From: Echinicola marina
Lineage (GTDB): Bacteria > Bacteroidota > Bacteroidia > Cytophagales > Cyclobacteriaceae
Reading direction: 5' to 3'
Length of the DNA: 64,000 nucleotides
Assembly (NCBI RefSeq): GCF_020463795.1
Contig: NZ_CP080025.1
Coordinates: 4,089,501-4,153,500 of the forward strand
The position numbers and the translations under genes are program-made. Below, one piece after another: positions 1-9,092 of this stretch. Position 1 is the first letter of the stretch, and each line of letters starts with the position of its first letter. The notes beneath the pieces are model-generated. The model worked only from the letters and a program-made list of their open reading frames with translations. It was not told where the DNA came from and made no database searches.

Positions 1-2
1 AA

Positions 3-221
3 CAGCAAGAATTGATTGAGCTATACGATCAACAAATTCAGGAATCCAATCAGGCTTTAAATCTATTATTTACGGCTTACAGTAATTCAGGAAATGAATT
101 TGAAGAGGTACTGCGTATGCAACAGCAGCTCTTAAAATATGAAAAGATGAAGGCAACGGCCGCAACGCAGTACCAAATTGCCCTGGCCAAACTCAATTAC
201 TTAACTGCAAAAACATATTAA
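3..221 (+). CDS. TolC/CusC-type outer-membrane efflux protein, C-terminal fragment
   Basis: The reading frame is open from the window edge, so only the last ~72 residues are present. They form a long Gln/Leu-rich amphipathic helix, as at the end of TolC-family outer-membrane channels, which connect RND pumps to the outside. It ends 1 nt before the CusB-like adaptor gene, which fits a cusC-cusB type operon. The first in-frame start codon (TTG at 12) is internal, not the true start. The assignment rests mostly on context. Confidence 0.6.
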   Translation, partial: QQELIELYDQQIQESNQALNLLFTAYSNSGNEFEEVLRMQQQLLKYEKMKATAATQYQIALAKLNYLTAKTY

Positions 222-222
222 G

Positions 223-2013
223 ATGAACACGAATAAAAAAATAGTAATCGTAGCACTGTCAACACTGGCAATAGGTTTATTGCTGGGTTGGTTGATTTTT
301 GGTGGTTCATCATCCGAAAGTAAAATGGATGATGAGCACCAGCACACTACAGAAATAGCTGGCGAGACCGTGTGGACTTGCTCAATGCATCCTCAGATCC
401 GTCAGAGTGAACCCGGAGACTGCCCTATCTGTGGCATGGACCTTATTCCTTTGGAGGATGATCAGAATGAAGTACTTGACCCTATGGCAGTAAGTATGTC
501 GCCTACCGCCATGCAACTGGCTGATATCAGAACGGCTGCTGTAGGAACCATGGATCCGGTTAAGTCGGTTAGGCTGAACGGAAAGGTACAGGAAGATGAG
601 CGACTGGTTTTTTCTCAGTCTTCCCATATACCGGGCAGGATAGAAAAGCTGATGGTCAATTTCACAGGTGAGTTCGTAAGGAAAGGGCAGGCCATTGCTT
701 ATATATACTCTCCAGATTTGGTTACTGCACAGGAGGAATTATTTGAAGCACAAAAAATTAAAGATACACAGCCGCAATTGTTTAATTCCGCCAAAGAAAA
801 GCTCAAAAATTGGAAACTTTCCGACAGTCAGGTAGAGCAAATTCTCAAAGTGGGGACACCGAAAGAGGAATTTGCTGTTCAAGCTGATGTTTCGGGTTAT
901 GTAACTGAGAAAATGGTAAATCTGGGTGATTACATCCGAAAGGGAGAGGCTATTTATGAGATTGCAGACCTTTCAAAGGTATGGGTATTGTTTGATGTTT
1001 ATGAATCGGATATGCCCTGGATCAAAAAAGGTGATAAGGTAAACTTTACAGTGGCCTCTCTACCGGGAGAGACATTTGAAGGTAAGATAACCTTCCTGGA
1101 TCCTGTTATTGATCCTAAGACAAGAGTAGCAAAAGCAAGGGTAGAAGTGCCCAACAAAGACAATCAGCTAAAACCTGAAATGTTTGCATCCGGTACGGTA
1201 GAAGCTACATTGCCGAAAAAGTCAAATAACATAGTGGTTCCCAAAACTGCTGTTATGTGGACAGGCAAGCGTTCGGTAGTTTATGTAAAAAATACCACTA
1301 GTAGTGGAGTAAGTTTCATGATGCGTGATGTGACGCTTGGGCCGGGTTTAGGTGACAGCTTTATTGTGGAGAGTGGCCTTGAAGAAGGTGAAGAGATAGC
1401 AGTCAATGGCACCTTCAGCATTGATGCAGCAGCACAACTAAGCGGAAAGGCAAGCATGATGAATCCTGAAGGAGGCCCGGCAATGACAGGGCATAACCAC
1501 GGGGGTATGGATACGCCAGCTTCGTCAGGCCAGGTCAAGAAAAAAGAGACTAAGCCAGTGTCAATTAGTCAGAAGGCGAAAGAAGCATTGCGGCCCCTTT
1601 ATACTGAATACCTCAAATTTAAGGATGCCTTAACGGCTGATGAATTTGATCAGGCTCAAAAAGCCGCTTCTGATCTCAAAACAACACTGGATAAGGTGAA
1701 TATGGCTGCTTTTACCGGTGAGTCACACAATGCTTGGATGAGTCATAGCAGCGACCTGAAAAATGCACTGCAACATGTTCAGCACCTTAAAACGATAGCC
1801 GAACTACGCACTACATTTCAGCAGGTATCTGAAGGAATGATTGCCATGACCAAAGCCTTTAAACCCATGGATCAGACACTGTACGTTCAGTTTTGCCCTA
1901 TGGCAGATGATAATAAGGGAGCAAATTGGTTGAGTACCGAAGAGGAAATCCGCAATCCCTACTTTGGGGAATCTATGCTCACTTGTGGGGAGGTACAGGA
2001 AAATATCAAGTAA
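223..2013 (+). CDS. cusB: CusB-like RND efflux periplasmic adaptor with heavy-metal-binding and DUF3347 domains
   Basis: This 596-aa membrane-fusion protein would link an inner-membrane RND pump to the TolC-like channel and collect Cu/Ag in the periplasm. Residues 7-27 form a signal anchor. Residues 51-76 are a heavy-metal-binding domain with Cys53, Met55-His56, Cys67 and Cys70. The HlyD-type barrel-sandwich and beta-barrel core covers roughly residues 90-410, with a Met/His-rich linker near 415-435. The last ~145 residues are a DUF3347 domain ending in a FCPMA...WLS...NPYFG segment, which recurs in the protein at 2159. The gene follows the TolC fragment by 1 nt and is followed by a short membrane protein gene 1 nt later. 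Confidence 0.92.
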   Translation: MNTNKKIVIVALSTLAIGLLLGWLIFGGSSSESKMDDEHQHTTEIAGETVWTCSMHPQIRQSEPGDCPICGMDLIPLEDDQNEVLDPMAVSMSPTAMQLADIRTAAVGTMDPVKSVRLNGKVQEDERLVFSQSSHIPGRIEKLMVNFTGEFVRKGQAIAYIYSPDLVTAQEELFEAQKIKDTQPQLFNSAKEKLKNWKLSDSQVEQILKVGTPKEEFAVQADVSGYVTEKMVNLGDYIRKGEAIYEIADLSKVWVLFDVYESDMPWIKKGDKVNFTVASLPGETFEGKITFLDPVIDPKTRVAKARVEVPNKDNQLKPEMFASGTVEATLPKKSNNIVVPKTAVMWTGKRSVVYVKNTTSSGVSFMMRDVTLGPGLGDSFIVESGLEEGEEIAVNGTFSIDAAAQLSGKASMMNPEGGPAMTGHNHGGMDTPASSGQVKKKETKPVSISQKAKEALRPLYTEYLKFKDALTADEFDQAQKAASDLKTTLDKVNMAAFTGESHNAWMSHSSDLKNALQHVQHLKTIAELRTTFQQVSEGMIAMTKAFKPMDQTLYVQFCPMADDNKGANWLSTEEEIRNPYFGESMLTCGEVQENIK

Positions 2014-2014
2014 A

Positions 2015-2146
2015 ATGAAAGAATGCTGTAAAACAGAGGATGAAAAAGCCCCTTCAAAATTAAAAATGTGGACTGGACGAATCGTCTGGGGTATCGTAAT
2101 TCTCCTGGTGATTGGGATAGCCCTCATTCAAATGTTTAATCTTTAA
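2015..2146 (+). CDS. Small single-pass membrane protein of the metal-efflux operon
   Basis: A 43-aa protein beginning MKECCK, with a Cys pair at residues 4-5 and one hydrophobic helix (about residues 23-42). The ATG lies 1 nt after the cusB stop and 12 nt separate its end from the next gene, so it is co-transcribed. A longer reading in the same frame starts inside cusB and is less likely. The Cys pair and context suggest metal handling or a pump accessory subunit, but no function can be assigned from sequence alone. Confidence 0.6.
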   Translation: MKECCKTEDEKAPSKLKMWTGRIVWGIVILLVIGIALIQMFNL

Positions 2147-2158
2147 AAAATCAATAAA

Positions 2159-2689
2159 ATGAAAAGGGTAATGAGAAAAAAAACAGTTTTAATAATGGCT
2201 CTGGCTTTAGTAAGCTTTGGAGCATTTGCGCAACACGATCATGGGAATCATGATGACAAAAAGGAAATGGGCCAAAAAATGGATCCTATGTTCAAAAACA
2301 AAGATTTGGGCGTGGCTTACGGCCATTATATCCACCTGAAAGAAGCCCTGGTCGCTTCACAGATGAATGAGGCCAAAAAGGCTGCAACCAAACTGGAAGC
2401 GTCTTTAGGCTCCGAAGATAACTGGCAGGAAGCTAAGGCGGAGGCGGCAAAGGTGGTTTCAGCTACTACTTTGGATGACCAGCGAAAAGCCTTCGCTTCG
2501 TTGAGTAATGAAATGACCACTTTAGTGAAAGATGGTGAACTCTCAATGGGAGAAGTATACCTTGAGTATTGCCCCATGGCAAATAACAATTCAGGAGCCT
2601 ACTGGCTTTCAAATCAGAAGGAAATCAAAAACCCATACTTCGGGGACAAAATGCTGAAGTGTGGGAGTGTAAAAGAGACAATAAACTAA
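2159..2689 (+). CDS. Secreted DUF3347 domain protein
   Basis: 176 aa with a cleavable signal peptide (hydrophobic segment ending AFAQ at about residue 25), then a His/Asp-rich stretch (HDHGNHDD) and a helical DUF3347 domain. Its last ~45 residues (YCPMA...WLSNQKEIKNPYFG...KCG) closely match the end of the CusB-like protein encoded just upstream. It is therefore a stand-alone paralogue of that adaptor's C-terminal domain. DUF3347 proteins are common in Bacteroidota copper loci, and the conserved Cys and Met residues suggest periplasmic copper binding. ATG at 2159 is chosen because it leads directly into the signal peptide. Confidence 0.85.
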   Translation: MKRVMRKKTVLIMALALVSFGAFAQHDHGNHDDKKEMGQKMDPMFKNKDLGVAYGHYIHLKEALVASQMNEAKKAATKLEASLGSEDNWQEAKAEAAKVVSATTLDDQRKAFASLSNEMTTLVKDGELSMGEVYLEYCPMANNNSGAYWLSNQKEIKNPYFGDKMLKCGSVKETIN

Positions 2690-2768
2690 CACAAGTCCTA
2701 GTGCTATGGATTGGGTCAACTCATATGGTTAAGCCCGATCCTGACACCAGGCACAAACACAATGAGAA

Positions 2769-3221
2769 ATGAAAAAGAACATCATTTTCAGCATCGCATT
2801 CCTTGGAGGAATGCTGCTGGCAGCACATGGGCTCTTGGCACAACCAAGTAGCAAGTTGGAACAACGCCTAATACACATCAATTCAAAAGGTGAGGTATCG
2901 GATGACCAGGGCACCAAGCTCGGGTACATCAGTAAAGAAGACATAGTCTTTAACAATCAGGGTCAAAAACTGGGCTTTATCAAAAATGGTAAAGTGTATG
3001 ATGCCGAAGGTAATTCCCTAGGCAAAGCCAAAAAAGATGGACGCTATTACAACAACGATGGAGTCTTCATTTTGAGTACCAAAACGATGGGTGATAAATG
3101 TGAAATCCTGGATCTGGATGGTCACAAGAAAGGCACAGTTCATAAAAACTATAAACTTCATGCGTGTGCTTCCCACTGTTTCTTCTTGGAACAGGAAATG
3201 AAAAAAGAGGAAGATAAGTAA
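2769..3221 (+). CDS. Secreted protein with short glycine-rich strand repeats
   Basis: A 150-aa exported protein: signal peptide to about residue 25 (GLLAQ), then several imperfect ~16-residue repeats of the form DxxGxxLGxI, such as DDQGTKLGYI, NNQGQKLGFI and DAEGNSLGKA. These suggest a small beta-solenoid or beta-sheet fold. A Cys/His cluster (HACASHC) near the C-terminus could bind metal. The gene lies inside the copper-resistance cluster. I do not recognise a named family, and a metal-linked role is inferred from context only. Confidence 0.7.
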   Translation: MKKNIIFSIAFLGGMLLAAHGLLAQPSSKLEQRLIHINSKGEVSDDQGTKLGYISKEDIVFNNQGQKLGFIKNGKVYDAEGNSLGKAKKDGRYYNNDGVFILSTKTMGDKCEILDLDGHKKGTVHKNYKLHACASHCFFLEQEMKKEEDK

Positions 3222-3316
3222 AAAGTAAAGCCCTGTTGGAGAGTGGCCTCTGTGCAGGTGTAGTCTTGCATGCTACACTGCCGCCACTCTTCCATCAGGC
3301 ACCAAACAGAAAAGTC

Positions 3317-3754
3317 ATGAAGAAGAAAAGCAACAAGGACAATTCCAAGACATCTACCCGGAATCTGGTATATGCCTACCTGACCATTGCGGCATTGTTA
3401 GTGACAGCCACAGCATTGGTGTACTGGATTAACTATCAGCAGCTAAAGCCTTCTGTCAGCTATATCCAGGATGAAATTGAGCGACCAGTTGAACCAAGCC
3501 TGGTATGTATGGTGAATGACGCCTTTATGGGGAAGCCACAAATCCCGGTACCGGTCAATGGCAAAACCTATTATGGTTGCTGTGAAATGTGCGTGGATAA
3601 GCTTAACAACCTGGAAAGCGCAAGGATCGCCATCGACCCTTTTAGTGGTAATCCGGTAGATAAATCAGAAGCATTTATAGTAGTGACTAACCCGCAAGGT
3701 GCAGTTGCCTACTTTGAATCAGAGGCCAATTACAACGCATTTAAGAAAAACTAA
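3317..3754 (+). CDS. Membrane-anchored TRASH/YHS-like metal-binding protein
   Basis: A 145-aa protein with one N-terminal transmembrane helix (about residues 19-39) and a periplasmic part containing CMVNDAFMG...YYGCCEMC. This spacing resembles TRASH/YHS-type metal-binding domains found in heavy-metal resistance loci. I chose ATG 3317 (MKKKSNKD); a longer frame starting at 3236 adds a sequence that does not look protein-like. The C-terminal half (DPFSGNPVDKSEAFIV) is typical of NosL/YHS-type proteins. Probable role: periplasmic metal sensing or chaperoning in the cluster. Confidence 0.75.
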   Translation: MKKKSNKDNSKTSTRNLVYAYLTIAALLVTATALVYWINYQQLKPSVSYIQDEIERPVEPSLVCMVNDAFMGKPQIPVPVNGKTYYGCCEMCVDKLNNLESARIAIDPFSGNPVDKSEAFIVVTNPQGAVAYFESEANYNAFKKN

Positions 3755-3778
3755 AAACAATCCTGTAACCCCAAATCT

Positions 3779-4477
3779 ATGAAATTGACAATGAAAAATA
3801 TTCTAAAAGCAGTTGTATTGGTACTATTCACCACAGCAACCCTATCGGCACATGACGGCCATAAAAACAAACAAGACAGTACCGCCCAACAGGCGGATAC
3901 CGTGATGAATGCTCATTCCACCGGGGAAGAGCATAAAGACCACACCCATGCCAGCGAGGCAGACAGCCACGATTCACATCCACAAGATGCTCACTACGAA
4001 AAAAAGGTCACGGCTGATCTTGCGGACTTTCCCACAATCCATCCGTTAATTGTGCATTTCGCTATTGTATTGCTGATTGTGGGAGCCATTCTGGCGGTCG
4101 TCAACATCTTTTTCATCAAAAGGGAATTGGCGTGGACAGCATTCGCTATGGTGCTGGTAGGTTTTGTAGCTGCCTACTTAGCTGGCAGAAACTTCCATCC
4201 GCATACTCACGGACTAACAGAACATGCCAAGCTCGTATTGGAACAACACGACTTCTGGGCTGACTGGACAATCAATCTTGGGTTTATCGGCCTGCTGTTA
4301 CAAGGGATCAATCTATTTATTTTCAAATCGAAAAGATGGGCAATGGCTATTGTGGCAGTTGTGCTATTGAGCGCAGCGTATGCTGTGGCACATGCAGGGC
4401 ATTACGGAGCACAATTGGTACACATAGAAGGTGTAGGTCCGGAAGGTAAATTTTTAGAACTGGAGCATGACCACTAA
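3779..4477 (+). CDS. DUF2231-like membrane protein with His-rich N-terminus
   Basis: 232 aa. A signal-like segment is followed by a His/Asp-rich periplasmic stretch (residues ~24-80, many HxH and DH pairs) and then four hydrophobic helices. It contains the FPTIHPLIVHFAIVL motif typical of DUF2231 proteins, whose conserved histidines suggest heme or metal binding. The short C-terminus is again His-rich (LELEHDH). Its position between metal-binding proteins points to copper or other metal handling at the inner membrane. The substrate is unknown. Confidence 0.75.
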   Translation: MKLTMKNILKAVVLVLFTTATLSAHDGHKNKQDSTAQQADTVMNAHSTGEEHKDHTHASEADSHDSHPQDAHYEKKVTADLADFPTIHPLIVHFAIVLLIVGAILAVVNIFFIKRELAWTAFAMVLVGFVAAYLAGRNFHPHTHGLTEHAKLVLEQHDFWADWTINLGFIGLLLQGINLFIFKSKRWAMAIVAVVLLSAAYAVAHAGHYGAQLVHIEGVGPEGKFLELEHDH

Positions 4478-4496
4478 TTGACTTGAAATCACCAGT

Positions 4497-5414
4497 ATGC
4501 CTGGGTTATTTTTTGATTCGGTACTTACCTGTCCGGTATGTGGCCAGCAGCAGGTTCGCAGAATACCTTATAACGAGCGGCAGGATAGCTTCATTTGTAA
4601 GGGATGCGAATGCGAGATTACTGTTCCGGGCGATCAATGCTGCATTTTTTGTGCATTCGGGTCACATAAATGCTTGGTCAGCCAAGGCTGGGAAAAATTA
4701 GAACAAAAACAATGGAGAGAAAAAATGAAAAACACAGACCATAAAAAAGAAAAGGAATTCATCCCTGCATTAAGCTATAATTTCCTTACCGGCCTTTATG
4801 ATACCACCATAAGACTGACCATGCCTGAAAAGAAATTTAGAAGCGAACTAATAGACCGTTTAAAGCCCGAATCTCATGAGCAAATTTTTGAGTTTGGCTT
4901 TGGCACAGGGGCTAATCTGGCGATTGCCTCTTCACGGTCTCCCAACTCTTCATTTTTCGGATTAGACATTGACCCTAAAGTACGGGAGATTGCCTTTTCA
5001 AAGCTCAAAGACAAAGACATTCTGGTTGAACTCCAACTCTACAATGGGGGCATTTTTCCGTATGATGATGCTGTTTTTGACAAGGCCTACAGTTGTCTGG
5101 TATTTCATCAGTTAGATGATGAAACTAAAGCGCATTGTTTCAGTGAAATCTACCGGGTTCTAAAGCCCGGAGGCAAGCTCATCATTGGCGATTGGGGCAA
5201 GGCAAAGAACCGATGGATGCGCACAGTTTTTTACACCGTGCAGCTTCTGGACGGTTTCAAAACCACCACAGCCAATGTGAAGGGCTTGCTGCCGGATTAC
5301 ATCCGTGAGGCAGGGTTTTCGGATGTGCAGGAGACAGGCTTTATTAATACCAGGATCGGGTCATTTTGCTATTATGAGGGAACTAAATCATTGAAAATCA
5401 AAAATCAAATTTAA
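4497..5414 (+). CDS. Cys-rich GDCCVxC-like domain fused to SAM-dependent methyltransferase
   Basis: 305 aa in one uninterrupted frame. Residues 1-62 are Cys-rich: CPVC (12-15), CKGCEC (34-39) and a GDQCCIFCAFGSHKC block (46-59), resembling GDCCVxC-type zinc/metal-binding proteins common in Bacteroidota metal islands. Residues ~85-300 are a class I methyltransferase with motif I FEFGFGTGANL (131-141), an acidic FGLDIDP strand end and a VLKPGG motif. The two parts are usually separate proteins. An internal ATG at 4725 (MKNTDHKKEK) could give the methyltransferase alone. The methyl acceptor is unknown; arsenic or another metalloid is a guess from context. Confidence 0.75.
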   Translation: MPGLFFDSVLTCPVCGQQQVRRIPYNERQDSFICKGCECEITVPGDQCCIFCAFGSHKCLVSQGWEKLEQKQWREKMKNTDHKKEKEFIPALSYNFLTGLYDTTIRLTMPEKKFRSELIDRLKPESHEQIFEFGFGTGANLAIASSRSPNSSFFGLDIDPKVREIAFSKLKDKDILVELQLYNGGIFPYDDAVFDKAYSCLVFHQLDDETKAHCFSEIYRVLKPGGKLIIGDWGKAKNRWMRTVFYTVQLLDGFKTTTANVKGLLPDYIREAGFSDVQETGFINTRIGSFCYYEGTKSLKIKNQI

Positions 5415-5425
5415 TTACGGAAATC

Positions 5426-7768
5426 ATGAACTTAAGATTCTACTATATTTTGACCATTTCTTTTTCGTTGCTTAGCCTGTCTACGAGGGCACAAAACCTC
5501 ACTGAAAAATCAGTCGAAGGCAACACTGATAATCTTCCTGTAAGAGAATATGCCATTTCCATAAATGAGCTGGCAGTGAACAAGGCAGGCAAAGAAGTCA
5601 TGGGAATGGCCATTAATGGCAGTGTCCCGGGACCCACACTTACTTTTACTGAAGGTGAATATGCCGTAATATATGTAAAAAACGAGATGGATGAAGAAAC
5701 TTCCATTCACTGGCACGGTTTGTTGTTGCCAAATTTTTATGACGGGGTTCCTTACCTCACCACTCCGCCCATCGCGCCTGGGGAAACACAGAAGTACGAA
5801 TTTCCCCTGAAACAAGCCGGTACCTATTGGTATCATTCACATACCATGCTGCAAGAGCAGAGTGGTGTTTTTGGCTCTATCGTCATCCATCCTAGAAAAG
5901 AAAACCTGGCCTATGACAAAGAGCTCGTTATAATACTTTCGGACTGGACGAATGAAAAGCCTATGAACGTACTCCGTTTTCTGAAACGAGGAACCGAATG
6001 GTACAACTGGCGAAAAGGTACGGCCACACCCCTCAACCGCGTTATTGCCAGAGGTGCAATGGGAGCCCAGTTAAATTTCTGGAGGCAGAGAATGGAAAGT
6101 GCAGACATTGCCGATATATATTACCCGGCCTTTTTAGTTAATGGTGAACAAGTTCAGGAATATTCCAATTTCAAACCCGGAGAAAAGGTTAGGCTTAGAA
6201 TTATTAACGGGGCAGCTTCTACCTCGTTTTGGATGACGTTTGGTGGTGAAATGCCGACCTTAGTTGCGGCCGATGGACTAAATGTTGAGCCGGTCAAGCG
6301 CAATAAAACATTTATTGCCATTGCGGAGACCTACGATTTTATTGTAAGTATTCCGGAAAGTGGAAAGATGGAATTTCGGGCCACCGCTCAGGATGGTTCG
6401 GGAACAGCCTCTGCTTTTTTGGGCCAAGGTGAAGTTTTAGCAGCCGAAGATGTTCCCCGCCCTGATAAAATAGGGATGATGATGCAAATGGCAAAAATGG
6501 ACATGCGCATGGGGGCTCCTGCCCTAAAATTTAATCCTAAAAAGGACGATCCCCAAAAAATGATGGAGAACTGGGGAATGCAAATGAAAGGCGACAAAAA
6601 CCCGGATAATGATATGCCGGGTATGAATATGGCCGGAAATAAGGAAGAGGTCTCCCAAATGGATCATTCCTCAATGGATATATCTGATGATAAAAACTCC
6701 AAAATGGATCCGCCAAGTGCTCCCATGGCTGAAATGCCCGGGATGGAAAACATGGATATGTTTTCAGAATACAATTACAATTATCTGAAATCACCTGAAA
6801 AAACGGTTTATGGTAAGGATGTTCCAGTCAATGAAATCCTCCTCAATCTTACAGGGAATATGAACCGCTACATCTGGAGCATGAATGGTATTCCCCTATC
6901 TGAAACAGATAAAATAAAAATCAAAGAGCGGCAAATTACCCGAATCACACTTAACAACCTGACGATGATGCACCATCCCATGCACCTGCATGGTCATTTT
7001 TTCCGTGTCATCAACGAAAGCGGTGATTACTCGCCCCTGAAGCATACGGTGAATGTGCCACCCATGCAAAAAGTAACCATTGAGTTTTACGGGAACGAAT
7101 ATGGAGATTGGTTCTTTCATTGCCATATTCTCTATCATATGATGGGAGGTATGGCACGGGTAGTCAGCTATGATACACCGGAAGACCCTAGAATGAAACC
7201 CTTTCCAATTTCCAAACTGATTCACGAAACCAACCGCTTCTATAGTTGGGGAATGGCAGATGTTGCCTCACATAATACAACAGTCAATCTGACCACTTCA
7301 AACATTCGCAATCAATTCAATTTATCAATGGAATACGGATGGAATCAGAACCTGGAAGCTGAATTTTCTTATGAGTATTATCTGTACGATTATTTGAGGG
7401 TTTTTGGAGGTATTAATGTTGAGAATACCACCAGGAATAGTTTGGATGATATGAAGACAATTGCCGTGGCTGGTATCCGGTGGTTTACACCTTATATGTT
7501 CAATGTTGACCTAAGGATAGATAATGAGCTTCGGCCTAGAATTGGAATCGGTCGATCGCTGATGATATTTCCGAAGTTATCAATTTTTGGCTATTACGAA
7601 TATCAAATTGATGCAGGATTGGTAAACGGTCTGGAGGCCGGCCAAAATTACAAAGAAGAAATTGTATGGAGTGCCGGTGCACAATACATGCTTTCTAAGA
7701 ATTTTTCACTGATGACAAGCTATGACAACCGCTTCGGAGCAGGGGGCGGATTATCTGTCATGTTTTAA
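5426..7768 (+). CDS. Multicopper oxidase (CopA/CueO-like) fused to CopB-like outer-membrane barrel
   Basis: 780 aa with a signal peptide (to about residue 22). All copper ligands are visible: HWH (95-97), HSH (137-139), HPMHLHGH (517-524) and HCHILYHMMGG (565-575). The type 1, 2 and 3 copper sites thus look complete, and the enzyme would oxidise Cu(I) in the periplasm. Residues ~350-445 are Met/Asp/His-rich, typical of CopA-type enzymes. After ~residue 595 the sequence changes to alternating aromatic beta-strands ending GGGLSVMF, like the barrel of CopB (PcoB), so the usual CopA-CopB pair appears joined in one chain. ATG 5426 leads directly into the signal peptide. Confidence 0.92.
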   Translation: MNLRFYYILTISFSLLSLSTRAQNLTEKSVEGNTDNLPVREYAISINELAVNKAGKEVMGMAINGSVPGPTLTFTEGEYAVIYVKNEMDEETSIHWHGLLLPNFYDGVPYLTTPPIAPGETQKYEFPLKQAGTYWYHSHTMLQEQSGVFGSIVIHPRKENLAYDKELVIILSDWTNEKPMNVLRFLKRGTEWYNWRKGTATPLNRVIARGAMGAQLNFWRQRMESADIADIYYPAFLVNGEQVQEYSNFKPGEKVRLRIINGAASTSFWMTFGGEMPTLVAADGLNVEPVKRNKTFIAIAETYDFIVSIPESGKMEFRATAQDGSGTASAFLGQGEVLAAEDVPRPDKIGMMMQMAKMDMRMGAPALKFNPKKDDPQKMMENWGMQMKGDKNPDNDMPGMNMAGNKEEVSQMDHSSMDISDDKNSKMDPPSAPMAEMPGMENMDMFSEYNYNYLKSPEKTVYGKDVPVNEILLNLTGNMNRYIWSMNGIPLSETDKIKIKERQITRITLNNLTMMHHPMHLHGHFFRVINESGDYSPLKHTVNVPPMQKVTIEFYGNEYGDWFFHCHILYHMMGGMARVVSYDTPEDPRMKPFPISKLIHETNRFYSWGMADVASHNTTVNLTTSNIRNQFNLSMEYGWNQNLEAEFSYEYYLYDYLRVFGGINVENTTRNSLDDMKTIAVAGIRWFTPYMFNVDLRIDNELRPRIGIGRSLMIFPKLSIFGYYEYQIDAGLVNGLEAGQNYKEEIVWSAGAQYMLSKNFSLMTSYDNRFGAGGGLSVMF

Positions 7769-7778
7769 TTAGGAAGTT

Positions 7779-9092
7779 ATGGAAGAAAGTTATAAAAAAG
7801 GAAGTTTAAGTTTATTAGGATCAATTGCTTTAGGCACTGGTGTAATGATCGGTGCAGGAATCTTTGCATTATTGGGCCAGGTGGCTGAACTGTCAGGGAC
7901 CTGGTTTCCTTACATTTTCGTTTTGGGAGCTCTCATTTCAGCATTTAGTGCTTACTCCTACATCAAAGTTTCAAATACGTATCCTTCGGCTGGGGGGATA
8001 GCCATGATTTTGAAAAAAGCTTATGGTAAATCAACAATAACAGCTTCTGCATCATTATTAATGGCACTATCCATGGTAATCAACGAAAGCCTGGTTGCCA
8101 GAACTTTTGGCTCTTATACCCTACAACTGTTCGAAGTTGAAAACAAGGAACTTTGGATTCCCATATTGGGTGTTGCTCTTTTGGTTAGCGCTTTTTTGAT
8201 TAACATATCTGGCAACAAGCTGATAGGAAAGTCATCACAGTTCATGTCATTTATCAAAATTATCGGAATTCTGATTTTTGCCATAGGAGCTCTCTGGGCA
8301 GTGGGTTTTTCTCTGGAAGGGTTGATACCAAAAGCCATCAAAAACACTGATTATTCAGCAACCAGTTATATTGGGGCTTTAGCACTTTCCATTTTGGCCT
8401 ACAAAGGATTCACTACAATAACTAATAGTGGTGGCGAAATTACAGAACCTCAAAAAAATGTTGGCCTGTCTATTATTATTTCTTTGTTGATATGCACAGT
8501 GGTGTATTTTCTGGTTGCTTTCGCTGTAAACTCAAGCCTTACAATCTCTGAAATTATTCAAGCCAAAGATTACTCCCTTGCTGAAGCTGCCAGACCTGCT
8601 TTTGGAGATTTTGGTCTTCATTTTACCGTTGCTATTGCCATAATAGCTACTATTTCGGGAGTGATTGCCAGCATTTTTGCAGTCTCTCGTATGACGGCTA
8701 TGCTTACAGATATGGAACTTATTCCACATAGTCATTTGGGCATGTCAGGCCGAATACAGAAGCATATGTTGGTGTATGTGGTGTTTATCGCTATCATCCT
8801 GACTATTTTCTTTGATCTGTCCAGAATTGCTTCCATAGGAGCCATTTTTTATTTGGTGATGGACATCATTATTCATTGGGGTGTATATAAGTATTTGAGG
8901 AAAGAGGTGAAAGCCAATGGAACAATTGTACTCACAGCGATGGTGTTGGATTTCATCGTATTGGCAGCTTTCTTATGGATCAAGGCATCATCTGACCTTT
9001 TGGTTCTTATTGTTTCTGCATCTGTGATGCTAATAGTTTTTGCAGGTGAAAAATGGTTCTTAAGTCGAGCAGATAAATCTACCCAAAAATGA
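7779..9092 (+). CDS. APC-superfamily permease
   Basis: 437 aa with about 12 hydrophobic helices. The start (GSIALGTGVMIGAGIFALLGQ) is the helix-1 glycine signature of amino acid-polyamine-organocation transporters. It begins 11 nt after the multicopper oxidase stop and overlaps the next gene by 4 nt, so it is embedded in the same operon. APC members in metal islands are often annotated only as amino acid permeases. The substrate cannot be read from the sequence. Confidence 0.85.
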   Translation: MEESYKKGSLSLLGSIALGTGVMIGAGIFALLGQVAELSGTWFPYIFVLGALISAFSAYSYIKVSNTYPSAGGIAMILKKAYGKSTITASASLLMALSMVINESLVARTFGSYTLQLFEVENKELWIPILGVALLVSAFLINISGNKLIGKSSQFMSFIKIIGILIFAIGALWAVGFSLEGLIPKAIKNTDYSATSYIGALALSILAYKGFTTITNSGGEITEPQKNVGLSIIISLLICTVVYFLVAFAVNSSLTISEIIQAKDYSLAEAARPAFGDFGLHFTVAIAIIATISGVIASIFAVSRMTAMLTDMELIPHSHLGMSGRIQKHMLVYVVFIAIILTIFFDLSRIASIGAIFYLVMDIIIHWGVYKYLRKEVKANGTIVLTAMVLDFIVLAAFLWIKASSDLLVLIVSASVMLIVFAGEKWFLSRADKSTQK

